In this document: one piece after another, positions 25,430 through 34,269 of the stretch
How the letters are laid out: every line of letters starts with the position of its first letter
Numbering within the stretch: position 1 is the first letter of the stretch
NCBI GenBank assembly: GCA_036406655.1
Contig: DASXAP010000039.1
Coordinates: forward strand, 1-64,000
Origin: VAZQ01 sp036406655
Lineage (GTDB): Bacteria > Pseudomonadota > Alphaproteobacteria > Rhizobiales > Xanthobacteraceae
Direction: 5' to 3'
Length of the DNA: 64,000 nt
The notes under the pieces: generated by a model
Database searches by the model: none
Told to the model about the DNA's origin: nothing
The model's input: the letters and a program-made list of their open reading frames with translations, nothing else
Program-made: the position numbers and the translations under genes

Positions 25430-26275
25430 TCACCAGGCGGCTGCGCGAGCGACGAGGACCGGAATCCTGCGCCGCGATGCGATCATCGGCGCGCCCTTGT
25501 CGGTATCCGCTCCGCGGCTCATGACGACCAGCCGCTCCTTCAGATGGTGCATCTGGGCCAGCAGCGACTGCACATCCAAAGGTTCCGGGATGCAAGGTCC
25601 GGCTTCTATCTGCACGCCCGCGCCGGCTGCAAGCTCAGCGATAGCGTCGTGGAGTTTCGATCCTGGAGGCGCAAGCGCAATCACCCGCTCCTTGGCCGTA
25701 GCCGCAATGGCAATTGCCGAGCGGATGCTGGGGTCGTCCTGCCGCAGCATCACGGCCGCGATCGGGCCGGCCCTCCTGGCGAATCGACCAGGAACGACCA
25801 TGACCGCGGCGGGCGTCTGGAACGCGGCATCGATCAGCCTGCTGAACTGCTGGGTGACCCGCTCGGCAGGATTCTGCGGCTCGATCACCACGATGATGTC
25901 ATCGGGGTTCGCCGCGGCTCCTATCGCGTCGAGGACGGACCCGGTGACAACCTCGAAGCTCGCAGCGATCGGGCTCGCGGCTACCGCTGCATGAAATCTT
26001 TGCCGCGCCGACGCCGCGGCGCGCTCGATCTGGCGGGTGAGCTGCGAAGCATCGATCGGATGCCAGCCGCCGCCGAACGGCCGCAATTCACGAACGCAGG
26101 GCAAGCCGGCCAGGTCGGCCAGCTCCGCCTCCTGAACAAATCTGGCAACCATGGTCGCGCCGAACAGATCGGCAAGGCGCGCCGCCTCACCCACCGCGGC
26201 ATAGTCGTCGGCGCTGCTTGGAAGCCGCACCAGCATTCGCCGGGAGTCCGGCTCTCGTTCACTGCGGGCGCGCAT
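25430..26275 (-). CDS. Universal stress protein-like protein
   Basis: This 281-residue protein looks like two degenerate Usp-type Rossmann halves. The first includes DDYAAVGEAARLADLFGA and ends PAAVMVVPGRFARR; the second runs from about 170 to the C-terminus with RRRIPVLVARA as the last strand. The ATP-binding G-x2-G-x9-G motif is not evident in either half, so it would belong to the non-nucleotide-binding Usp group. Its start overlaps the end of the Lon-like gene by 17 bp, so the two are coupled. Usp membership is inferred from fold-like pattern and context rather than strong motifs. Confidence 0.65.
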   Translation of the reverse strand: MRARSEREPDSRRMLVRLPSSADDYAAVGEAARLADLFGATMVARFVQEAELADLAGLPCVRELRPFGGGWHPIDASQLTRQIERAAASARQRFHAAVAASPIAASFEVVTGSVLDAIGAAANPDDIIVVIEPQNPAERVTQQFSRLIDAAFQTPAAVMVVPGRFARRAGPIAAVMLRQDDPSIRSAIAIAATAKERVIALAPPGSKLHDAIAELAAGAGVQIEAGPCIPEPLDVQSLLAQMHHLKERLVVMSRGADTDKGAPMIASRRRIPVLVARAAAW

Positions 26276-28769
26276 CGGTCACCTCGGGCATCGCTCGTTG
26301 GCCGAAGGTTTGCCGGATCCGGGCAAAGCAGCGCAGCCGCTCTTCCACCAAGCGGTTAACGCTGCCGATCGGGTAGCAGCCGTCAGCGGTGCGTTCGCCG
26401 GCACTCACGCCGGTCAGGAGCGCTATTCCGGCATCGATCGTGTCGATGGAGTAGATCGCGAACTTCCCCGCAGCGCAGGCATCGATCACGTCCCGCCGCA
26501 ACATGAGATGCTGCACGTTGGACCTTGGAATGAGAACACCTTGCGTCCCCGTCAATCCCCGCGCCCGGCAGATATCGAAGAAGCCCTCTATCTTCTCGTT
26601 CACCCCGCCGATGGCCTGGACCTGTCCCTGCTGATTGACCGAGCCGGTGACGGCGAGGTCCTGGCGCAGCGGAAGCTCGGAGAGCGCCGACAGGATCGCA
26701 TAGAGCTCCGCCGACGACGCGCTGTCGCCTTCGACCCCGCCGTAGGACTGCTCGAACACGAGGCTCGCGAGCAAGGACATCGGCGTTTCCATTGCATAAC
26801 GGCCGGCGAGGAATCCGGACAGGATGAGCACGCCCTTGGAGTGAATCGGGCCGCCGAGCTCGACCTCGCGCTCGATATCGACCACCTTGCCGCTGCCGGG
26901 CCGCACGCGGCAGGTGATGCGGGTCGGTCTTCCGAACCGGAAGCCGCCCAATTCGAGCACACTGAGGCCGTTGACCTGGCCCGCCTGGCGGCCGCTGGTA
27001 TCGATCAGGGTGACGTCCTGCAGGATGGCCTCGCGCGTGCGTTCGCGCACCCGGGAGGCACGCAGCACCTTCTGGTCGATTGCGCGCTGAACGTCCGCGC
27101 GCGCGATGCCGGCGCGCCCGGCATCCGTCGCCCAATAATCGGCCTCGGCCAGCACTTCACGAATCTGATCGATCAGCAGAGTAAGCTTGCCGGCGTGATC
27201 AGCCAGACGAGCGGCGTGCTCCAGCAGGAGTGCAACCCCGTCGCGCTCGACCGGCTTGAGGCCGTCGCGCGTGACGATCGACGCGATCAGCCGGGCATGG
27301 ACTGCCTCGGTTTCCGGCGAGCGGTCGATCTCATCCTCGAAATCCGCGAGCACCTTGAAGTGCTCGTCGACTTCGGGATCGAATGCAACCAGCAAGTAAT
27401 AAAGCAGCCGGCTCCCGAACAGCACAACCTTGACGTCGAGCGGGATCGGATCGGGCTCCAGCGAGACGGTGCTGGTCAGACCGAGAAATCGGCCGACATC
27501 CTCGATCCTGATCTCCCGTTGCCGCAGCGTACGCTTCAGCGCCGTCCAGCTGAACGGCTCCATGAGAAGATGTCGCACGTCGAGGAGCAGAAATCCGCCG
27601 TTCGCGCGGTGCACGGCGCCTGGCTTGATGAGGCGAAAGTTGGTGACGAGCACTCCCTGCTGCGAGACGTACTCGATGCGGCCGATCAGGTTGGCGAGCG
27701 TCGGGTGCAGCTCCTCCACGGTGGGGGCGGCCTCATCGCGGCCGGCATGGCTGACGAGAACATTGACCTCGCAGCGCTCGAACTGGCTGCCCAGGCGCCT
27801 GTCCGAGCCTTCTCCTTCCTCGCTCTCGGCCTTGACGACGAAGATTGCGACGTTCTCGATGAGATCGCCGCGAACCGCATTCAGGTGGTCGAGGATCTTC
27901 GGGATATCGGTGAACCGAGCCCTGGCTTCATCGATCGACTGCCCCACCGCAAACATCGCGGTGTCGCGGTTGAGCTTGCGAATCTCCTCCCGCCTCGCCT
28001 TCTGCCATTGCGGGACCTGGTGCATCATGTGCTCCAGATCCTTCTCCAGCGTCTCGATCGTCTGCTGCACTTCCCGCCGTTTCGACTCCGGCCAGGTCGC
28101 GAATTCATCGGGGGGCACCACCTTCCCTTGCTGCGCCGGCGCCAGCGCAAAACCCACCGGGGTCCGCAGAATGACGATGCCTTGCTCGGCGGCCTTGTCG
28201 CGCAATGCCGAGAATGCCTCGGCTTGCTTGGCCTGAAACGCCTGATCGATCGCTTCGCGGCGCGTTTGATAATCCTCGCTTTCGAACACGGCCGGGAGCG
28301 TCGCCTTGAGATCGTCGACGAGCTCACGCATTGCATCGCGGAATTCCACCGCCCGGCCCGGCGGCAGCTCGATCGCCATCGGCTTGTGCGGCTCCGCGAA
28401 ATTGTTGACATAGACCCAGTCGGGCGGCTTCGGCATGTCCCGCGCCGTCTGCCGCAGGACGCGCTCGACCGCGTGCTGCATGCGCGCCTCGTTCGGCCCG
28501 ATGACGAACAGGTTGAAGCCGGGCTTGCGTACGCGCGTGCCGAAGCCGATCGCATCCAACGCCCGCTGCTGACCGACCAGGCCGTCGATCGGCTCTATCT
28601 CCGCCGTCGTACGGAACGGAAGCGCGGACAGGTCGGCTGGACGATACAGCCGGTCCACTGCGAGCGGGGTAGCGGACGGCGAGCTCTCGGCGGCGACCGG
28701 CAGCTTGGCCGGCAGGTCGCCGACCCGGTCGCTGCGCTGCTCTCCCGTGTCGCCCAGCCGCTGTGCCAT
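26259..28769 (-). CDS. Lon-related (AAA_32/LonC-LonH type) protease with degenerate P-loop
   Basis: This 836-residue protein has the Lon-related architecture: an N-terminal region, an AAA_32-like ATPase module with a long helical insertion, and a C-terminal Lon protease domain. The Ser-Lys dyad is intact, with Ser683 in EGDSASSAE and Lys726 in GGVNEKIEGFF. The Walker A position reads GPNEARMQ, without the GKS/T lysine, so ATP hydrolysis is doubtful. The GAVHRANGGFLLLDVR block typical of the family is present. I chose the ATG at 28769 over the TTG at 28784. A perfect Crp/Fnr box lies about 60 bp upstream. It likely removes damaged proteins under stress, perhaps independently of ATP. Confidence 0.88.
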   Translation of the reverse strand: MAQRLGDTGEQRSDRVGDLPAKLPVAAESSPSATPLAVDRLYRPADLSALPFRTTAEIEPIDGLVGQQRALDAIGFGTRVRKPGFNLFVIGPNEARMQHAVERVLRQTARDMPKPPDWVYVNNFAEPHKPMAIELPPGRAVEFRDAMRELVDDLKATLPAVFESEDYQTRREAIDQAFQAKQAEAFSALRDKAAEQGIVILRTPVGFALAPAQQGKVVPPDEFATWPESKRREVQQTIETLEKDLEHMMHQVPQWQKARREEIRKLNRDTAMFAVGQSIDEARARFTDIPKILDHLNAVRGDLIENVAIFVVKAESEEGEGSDRRLGSQFERCEVNVLVSHAGRDEAAPTVEELHPTLANLIGRIEYVSQQGVLVTNFRLIKPGAVHRANGGFLLLDVRHLLMEPFSWTALKRTLRQREIRIEDVGRFLGLTSTVSLEPDPIPLDVKVVLFGSRLLYYLLVAFDPEVDEHFKVLADFEDEIDRSPETEAVHARLIASIVTRDGLKPVERDGVALLLEHAARLADHAGKLTLLIDQIREVLAEADYWATDAGRAGIARADVQRAIDQKVLRASRVRERTREAILQDVTLIDTSGRQAGQVNGLSVLELGGFRFGRPTRITCRVRPGSGKVVDIEREVELGGPIHSKGVLILSGFLAGRYAMETPMSLLASLVFEQSYGGVEGDSASSAELYAILSALSELPLRQDLAVTGSVNQQGQVQAIGGVNEKIEGFFDICRARGLTGTQGVLIPRSNVQHLMLRRDVIDACAAGKFAIYSIDTIDAGIALLTGVSAGERTADGCYPIGSVNRLVEERLRCFARIRQTFGQRAMPEVTDARPQ

Positions 28770-28821
28770 GATCGCCTTCGCCAATTAGCTGCTCATCCTC
28801 CGCTGCGGATCTGAGCTCGCA

Positions 28822-28835
28822 TTGATGTGAATCAA
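28822..28835. promoter_or_regulatory. Perfect Crp/Fnr-family box in divergent promoter
   Basis: TTGATGTGAATCAA is an exact match to TTGAT-N4-ATCAA. Its centre is about 60 bp from the Lon-like ATG on the minus strand and about 68 bp from the MFS ATG on the + strand, so one dimer could activate either or both promoters at -41.5. The perfect match argues for an Fnr or FixK-type regulator rather than Crp. Confidence 0.75.
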
Positions 28836-28895
28836 GCCGCTCCGCCGCGGCTCGAGGCTACTGATCAGGCCGGCAACCGCCGTTCGGCGCCCGAC

Positions 28896-30146
28896 ATGGA
28901 AGTCAACGAGCAGAATATCATCGAGCCGACCGCGAAGCGCGGGCTTCCCCGGCTGTCCCCGAATGTGGGGGTGCTCGGGCTGGTCAGCCTGCTCATGGGC
29001 ATGTCATCGGCCATGATCTACGGGCTGCTCCCGGTCTTCCTGGTCCAGGTGCTCGGGGCGAGCGCCGCGGTCGTGGGATTGATCGAGGGATTGGCCGAGG
29101 CGACGACCTCGGCAACGAAGATCTTCTCCGGCGCCGTCAGCGACTGGATCGGCAGACGCAAACCGCTGGTTGCACTCGGTTATGCGTTGTCGGCCCTGAG
29201 CAAGCTCATCTTCCCGATCGCCTACTCTCCCTCGATTGTGCTCGTCGCCCGGATTGCCGACCGGATCGGCAAAGGCATGCGCGACGCCCCCCGTGATGCC
29301 CTGCTCGCGGACGTGACGCCTTCGTCGATCCGCGGGGCGGGATTCGGCCTGCGACTTGCGCTCTACACCGTCGGTGCGGTCGCCGGTCCGCTTGCTGCCA
29401 TTGGACTGATGGCGCTGAGCGGCGACAATTTCCGGCTGGTGTTCTGGGTTGCATTGCTGCCGGGCTTTGCCTCGGTCGCAGTCCTGCTTCTTGGCATAAC
29501 CGAAACGCCCGGCGGGAACCCCGCGCGCCGAGGTCGGTTGCGGATACGACTGAGCGAGCTGGCGCAGCTCGGAGCGGCATTCTGGTGGACCATCGCGATC
29601 GCGGCATGCTTCTCGCTGGCTCGCTTCAGCCCGGCTTTCCTGGTGCTCAAGGCACATCATATCGGCGTCGATGCCGCACTGGTGCCGGCCATTCTGGTGA
29701 TCATGTACGCGAGCTATTCCGCCACGGCATATCCTTTCGGGATTCTCGCCGACAATGTCAGCCGCCGCCTGCAGCTCGGAATCGGCTCCATCATCCTCGT
29801 CGGTGCCGATCTCCTGCTTGCCTTTGCGGATGCCGTTCTGCTGGCCGCGGCGGGCGCCGCGCTGTGGGGCTTGCAGATGGGAGTGACCCAGGGCCTCCTT
29901 TCCGCGGCAGTCGCCGATGCCGCTCCCGAGCGGCTGCGCGGCACGGCATTTGGAATCCTCGATCTGGCCGTCGGCCTTGCCACCTTCAGCGCCAGCGCCG
30001 GTGCCGGCCTGCTGTGGGCCTTCGGCGGTCCGGCCGGCTCCTTCATCGCCGGCGCGGCGGCTGCTGCTCTCGTTGTCGTGATGCTGCCGTGGGGTCCGAC
30101 AACTCAGCCACCCGCGAGGCGCGTGCCGTCCGGCACCGGGCGCTGA
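28896..30146 (+). CDS. MFS transporter
   Basis: This major facilitator superfamily transporter of about 416 residues has 12 predicted helices. The loop 2-3 motif reads GAVSDWIGRRKPLVALGY, the standard G-x3-D-x2-GRR form, and a KGMRDAPRDALLAD segment is typical of a family often annotated as drug or metabolite exporters. The ATG at 28896 is chosen because the earlier GTG at 28827 would begin inside the Crp/Fnr box. It is followed on the same strand by the DUF3141 hydrolase gene. The substrate is unknown. Confidence 0.85.
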   Translation: MEVNEQNIIEPTAKRGLPRLSPNVGVLGLVSLLMGMSSAMIYGLLPVFLVQVLGASAAVVGLIEGLAEATTSATKIFSGAVSDWIGRRKPLVALGYALSALSKLIFPIAYSPSIVLVARIADRIGKGMRDAPRDALLADVTPSSIRGAGFGLRLALYTVGAVAGPLAAIGLMALSGDNFRLVFWVALLPGFASVAVLLLGITETPGGNPARRGRLRIRLSELAQLGAAFWWTIAIAACFSLARFSPAFLVLKAHHIGVDAALVPAILVIMYASYSATAYPFGILADNVSRRLQLGIGSIILVGADLLLAFADAVLLAAAGAALWGLQMGVTQGLLSAAVADAAPERLRGTAFGILDLAVGLATFSASAGAGLLWAFGGPAGSFIAGAAAAALVVVMLPWGPTTQPPARRVPSGTGR

Positions 30147-30298
30147 TCGGGAAGCGGCAGCGCCGCCGCGACACGGGCATGCCTGTCTATTTCCCTTCCA
30201 ACGTGCAGATCGGCTCCCAGTCCACGGCCGGCGGGTGCGATGCAAGCTCCCTGGCCCGCGCCAGAAAGCGTGGCGGCAGCTCTGCCGAAAGCGGCGGC

Positions 30299-32773
30299 AT
30301 GAGCACCCGGAAGGGCGCTCTTGCGCAATCGAGCGCGGCCGATCAGATTCCGCAAAACGGCTCTGCTGCGGGTGGAATGATGCAACCCCCCTTCGGCCTG
30401 CAAAATCTGCTGCCCCGCCTGTCGGGCGATGCGGCCGTCGCAGCGGGACAATGGCAGCGGATGCTGATCGCGCTCAGCAGGCACGCCGACACCATTGCGC
30501 GCGGTCATGGCGACCGCTTTCGCGCCCTCGCCGCCCGCGGGGAGAATGTCGCCGAGCAACTCGTTCGACTGGGCAGCGCGACAGCGGTATCGGACGCGGC
30601 GCTGAGCTATGCCGTTGACGCGGTGCAACGCGCAATCCTGACCGCTGACGTCCTGCGTCAGCGGGGCAACAATGACCTCGCCCACGAGGCCGCCGGCGCG
30701 CCGCCCGTGCTCAACTACAAGTCCGAGCTGATCGTCGACGGGGGCTCGCTGCCGCGCCCCGTAAACTATCTGCTGCTGCGAGTTCTGCCTCCTGCGGGTT
30801 TCGAGGTCGATCCCTCGAAGCGGCCATACATGCTCGTCGATCCGCGCGCGGGCCACGGCGCAGGAATCGGCGGCTTCAAGCCGGACAGCCAGGTGGGCGT
30901 CGCGCTTCGCGCCGGGCACCCCGTTTATTTCGTGGTCTTCCGGCCGCATCCGGAACCGGGTCAGACCATTGCCGACGTCGCGCAGGCGCTCGCGGCATTC
31001 GTGACGCAAATCGCGCGCCGTCATCCGGACAGGGGCAAGCCTATTGTCGTCGGCAATTGCCAGGGCGGCTGGATAACCATGCTGCTGGCGGCGGCCAACC
31101 CCGACCTTACCGGCCCGATTGTCGTCAACGGCGCCCCGCTGACCTACTGGTCCGGCCGCATCGGGCACAACCCGATGCGCTACAATGGCGGGCTGCTCGG
31201 GGGTGCCGTGCCCGCATTGCTGCTGGCGGACCTGGGGCACGGCGAGTTTGACGGAGCGCACCTCGTCGCCAATTTCGAGCAGCTCGATCCCGGCCGAAAC
31301 CTTTTCCGCAAATATTACGACCTGTTCGCCGATGTTGAGAGTAACCGTGCCCGGTTTCTCGATTTCGAGCGATGGTGGGGCGGCTTCCACTTCACGACCG
31401 AAGCCGAGATCCGCTGGATCCTCGAGCAGCTCTTCGTCGGCAACAGGCTGTCACGCGGAGAGGCCAGCATTGCCCACGGCCATCATCTGGATCTCCGACT
31501 GGTGCGCGCACCGATCATTGTCTTCGCCAGCTGGGGCGACAATATCACCCCGCCCCAGCAGGCGCTCAACTGGATCGCCGACACCTATGCGGATGAGAAC
31601 GAGATCAGGATCCGGGGGCAACGCGTGCTTTACATGGTTCATGACAAGGTGGGCCATCTCGGAATCTTCGTCTCCTCCTCGGTCGCCAGGCGGGAGCATT
31701 CCGAGCTGACCACGACAATGGAGACGATCGAGGCCCTGGCGCCGGGCCTTTACGAAATGAAGATCGAGGAGGAAACCGGCCAAGGCTATGATGCGCATTT
31801 TCTCGTGAGCTTCCACGAACGGACCCTCAAGGACCTGCTGAAGATCGACGACAACGGCCGCAGCGACGAATCGGATTTCGCCGCGGTCGCCCGGCTGTCG
31901 GAGCTCGGCACCGAGCTCTACGACATCTGCGTCCGGCCCGCCGTGCAGTCGCTGGTGACCCCGCAAGCTGCCCGCCTGCTCCAGCAGCTCCACCCCTTGC
32001 GCCTGCAGCGCAGATTGTTTTCCGACCAAAGCCCCTTGGCGGCAGCGACCGGAATCGCCGCGGGCATGGTCGAAGCGCAGCGAAAGCCGGCCGCGCAGGA
32101 CAATCCGTTTCTGCTCGCCGAGCGGCTGTGGGCCGACGGTTTCGAGCAGATGCTCGATCTCTTATCCGAGTGGCGGGACACGTGGTACGAGTTTCTCTTC
32201 CAGGCGGTCTATGGGTCCCCCTTCATGCATTGGATCGGGCGAACCCATGACTACAAGCGGACCTTCGCAGCCACGGCGGAGCTGCGTCACGTCCCGCAGA
32301 TAGCGACGATGCTCCGCAACGTGGCACGTGGCGGTTTCGCGGAAGCCGTGATCCGCATGCTCATCATTCTCGCCGAGGCGCGTGGATCGGTGCGGCGCGA
32401 CCGTTTGCAGCGCTCCTCGCACGTGCTGACCCACGACGAGCCTTTCGCCTCGCTCGGTGCGCAGCAGCGGGGAGACTTGATTCACGAGCAGACCGTCATC
32501 GTGCAGTTCGAACGGCAGCGCGCGATCGAGACATTGCCGATCTTGCTGCACACGGCCGCGCAGCGGGAAAAGGCAGTGGCCGTGGTCGAGTATATAGCGG
32601 GTCCGCTCGAGGAAATGGAGCCGCGCACGCTGCAGGCGCTCCAGCAGTTCCGCAAGGTCCTCGGACTTGCCCTGCGCGATCTGGCGATCCCGCAGTCGGA
32701 CCCGCTGCAGAACAGCAATGTCGCGCTGCTGGAGGACGGGGTCACCGCGCCGGTCGGCGACGCCGCCGAATAG
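30299..32773 (+). CDS. DUF3141 protein, PHA-synthase-like alpha/beta hydrolase
   Basis: This protein of about 824 residues belongs to the DUF3141 family. An N-terminal helical part is followed by an alpha/beta-hydrolase core with RPVNYLLLRVLPP, DPRAGHGAGIGGFK and GHPVYFVVF. The nucleophile elbow is GNCQGG with Cys254, the acid is Asp414 in SWGDNITPP, and the His is 453 in VGHLGIFVSS. This Cys-Asp-His set matches the arrangement of polyhydroxyalkanoate synthases. The C-terminal 300 residues are helical and of unknown role. Alternative starts are 30179 and 30377; 30299 is a compromise. It lies behind the MFS gene and probably shares the Crp/Fnr-controlled promoter. The reaction is undescribed as far as I know. 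Confidence 0.85.
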   Translation: MSTRKGALAQSSAADQIPQNGSAAGGMMQPPFGLQNLLPRLSGDAAVAAGQWQRMLIALSRHADTIARGHGDRFRALAARGENVAEQLVRLGSATAVSDAALSYAVDAVQRAILTADVLRQRGNNDLAHEAAGAPPVLNYKSELIVDGGSLPRPVNYLLLRVLPPAGFEVDPSKRPYMLVDPRAGHGAGIGGFKPDSQVGVALRAGHPVYFVVFRPHPEPGQTIADVAQALAAFVTQIARRHPDRGKPIVVGNCQGGWITMLLAAANPDLTGPIVVNGAPLTYWSGRIGHNPMRYNGGLLGGAVPALLLADLGHGEFDGAHLVANFEQLDPGRNLFRKYYDLFADVESNRARFLDFERWWGGFHFTTEAEIRWILEQLFVGNRLSRGEASIAHGHHLDLRLVRAPIIVFASWGDNITPPQQALNWIADTYADENEIRIRGQRVLYMVHDKVGHLGIFVSSSVARREHSELTTTMETIEALAPGLYEMKIEEETGQGYDAHFLVSFHERTLKDLLKIDDNGRSDESDFAAVARLSELGTELYDICVRPAVQSLVTPQAARLLQQLHPLRLQRRLFSDQSPLAAATGIAAGMVEAQRKPAAQDNPFLLAERLWADGFEQMLDLLSEWRDTWYEFLFQAVYGSPFMHWIGRTHDYKRTFAATAELRHVPQIATMLRNVARGGFAEAVIRMLIILAEARGSVRRDRLQRSSHVLTHDEPFASLGAQQRGDLIHEQTVIVQFERQRAIETLPILLHTAAQREKAVAVVEYIAGPLEEMEPRTLQALQQFRKVLGLALRDLAIPQSDPLQNSNVALLEDGVTAPVGDAAE

Positions 32774-32798
32774 CTCGCCAACGCCGCGATCGGCGAGC
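32773..32798. terminator. Hairpin between convergent genes, possible bidirectional terminator
   Basis: GCTCGCC at 32773-32779 pairs with GGCGAGC at 32792-32798 across a 12-base loop, exactly between the stops of the DUF3141 and GTPase genes. There is no T-run, so an intrinsic terminator is uncertain; it may protect 3' ends instead. Confidence 0.35.
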
Positions 32799-32802
32799 GA
32801 GC

Positions 32803-34185
32803 TCAGCTTCCGCCGATGCCGCGCATTCCACCGTCGATGAATGCATCAAGGATCGAGGAAAGCCTCGGCTCGCCCAGCTCGGCGAACTCGTAGCGCGCCC
32901 GCACCACCTTCTTCTCGAGCGCAAGCAGGCGCGCAAGGTCGACCGGGGTGGCCGAGACGACAACGTCGACATCGGCGCGATTGATCGTCTCCTGCAGCGC
33001 CGCCAATTGCGGAGGGGCATAACCGACCGCCGGCAGCACCGGACCGATATGCGGCCATTCCGCGAAGATCTCGCGCATGGCGGCGCTCGCCGAGCGCCGG
33101 GGATCCACCACCTCGGCTCCGGCCGCACGGGCCGCCAGGAAGCCGGCGCCGTGCGCCATCCCGCCGTGGGTAATGCTCGGCCCGTCTTCCACCACCAGGA
33201 CGCGCTTGCCTCGCACCGCCTCGGCATCGTCGAGCCGGATCGGCGACGCCGCGCGGACGATGCCGGCACTCGGGTTGACCGCGCGCAGACCCTCCGCCAC
33301 AAGCTCGGCATCGGCAAGGGGCGCGGAGTCGGTCTTGTTGATCACCAGCACGTCGGCCATGCGGGCGACGGTCTCACCGGGATGATGCGTGGCGATCTGG
33401 CGCGGGCGCAGGGCGTCGGCGACAGTGATGTGCAGATCGGGGCGCAAGAAGGGGAAATCGTTGTTGCCCCCGTCCCAGACGATGACCTGCGCTTCGGCTT
33501 CCGCCAGCCGCAGGACCTCGACGTAATCCACGCCGGCGAAAACCACGTTTCCCGCCGCGATGTGCGACTCGTATTCCTCACGCTCTTCCACTGTGCACCG
33601 CGCGAGATCGAGGTCGGCCACCGACGCGAACCGCTGCGCGCGCTGGCGAGCAAGATCGCCATAGGGCATCGGATGCCGCAGCACGGCAACGCGCAGACCG
33701 CGCTGCTGCAAGCGAGCGCATGCCCAGCGGGCAATGGCGGACTTGCCGCAGCCCGTGCGTACCGCCGTGACCGCGATCACCGGCAACACCGATCTCAGCA
33801 TGGTGCGGTGCGGCCCGAGCAGGGTAAAATCGGCGCCGACGGCGAGTGCCCGCGACCCGATGTGCATGACCTGCTCATGGGAGACGTCGCTGTACGCGAA
33901 CACTACCTCGTCGACGCCGTGCGTGCGACACAACGGCTCGAGATCGGCCTCCTTGCGGATCGGGACGCCTTCAGGATAAAGCGGACCCGCCAGTGCCGGC
34001 GGATAGCGCCTGTCGGCGATTCCGCTGATCTGAGCCGCCGTGAAGGCGACGACCTCGACGCGCGGCTCGCCGCGATAAACCACATTGAAATTGTGGAAGT
34101 CCCTACCCGCGGCGCCGACAATCACGACGCGCCGGCGTCGGCCGCCGCTTTCCTCGCAACCATCCGAAGCTGCAGCGGGCTCCAA
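32803..34185 (-). CDS. Cyclic 2,3-diphosphoglycerate synthase-like GTPase
   Basis: This protein of about 460 residues resembles archaeal cyclic 2,3-diphosphoglycerate synthetase and its bacterial homologues. It starts with VVIVGAAGRDFHNFNVVYRG. The nucleotide-binding P-loop is AVRTGCGKS at 141-149, followed by WDGGNNDFPF, a VINKTD (G4-like) motif and VEDGPSITHGGM. In archaea the product is a thermoprotectant or phosphate store; in mesophilic bacteria the role is not established. The TTG at 34185 gives the reported length; a GTG nearer VIVG is an alternative. It lies 84 bp after the DUF6894 gene on the same strand, in a stress-gene neighbourhood. Confidence 0.82.
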   Translation of the reverse strand: MEPAAASDGCEESGGRRRRVVIVGAAGRDFHNFNVVYRGEPRVEVVAFTAAQISGIADRRYPPALAGPLYPEGVPIRKEADLEPLCRTHGVDEVVFAYSDVSHEQVMHIGSRALAVGADFTLLGPHRTMLRSVLPVIAVTAVRTGCGKSAIARWACARLQQRGLRVAVLRHPMPYGDLARQRAQRFASVADLDLARCTVEEREEYESHIAAGNVVFAGVDYVEVLRLAEAEAQVIVWDGGNNDFPFLRPDLHITVADALRPRQIATHHPGETVARMADVLVINKTDSAPLADAELVAEGLRAVNPSAGIVRAASPIRLDDAEAVRGKRVLVVEDGPSITHGGMAHGAGFLAARAAGAEVVDPRRSASAAMREIFAEWPHIGPVLPAVGYAPPQLAALQETINRADVDVVVSATPVDLARLLALEKKVVRARYEFAELGEPRLSSILDAFIDGGMRGIGGS

Positions 34186-34269
34186 CGGGAACGAGCTCCT
34201 CTATGCCGGTGCGGCGCAACGAGCGCCTTGCCGCCGACCGCAGCAGCAGGACATCGGGCATGGCAAGCG

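Noticed and set aside
26298..28814. An 838-codon open frame on the + strand opposite the Lon-like gene
   Set aside because: Antisense shadow of a gene with a clear Ser-Lys protease dyad; no recognisable protein features.
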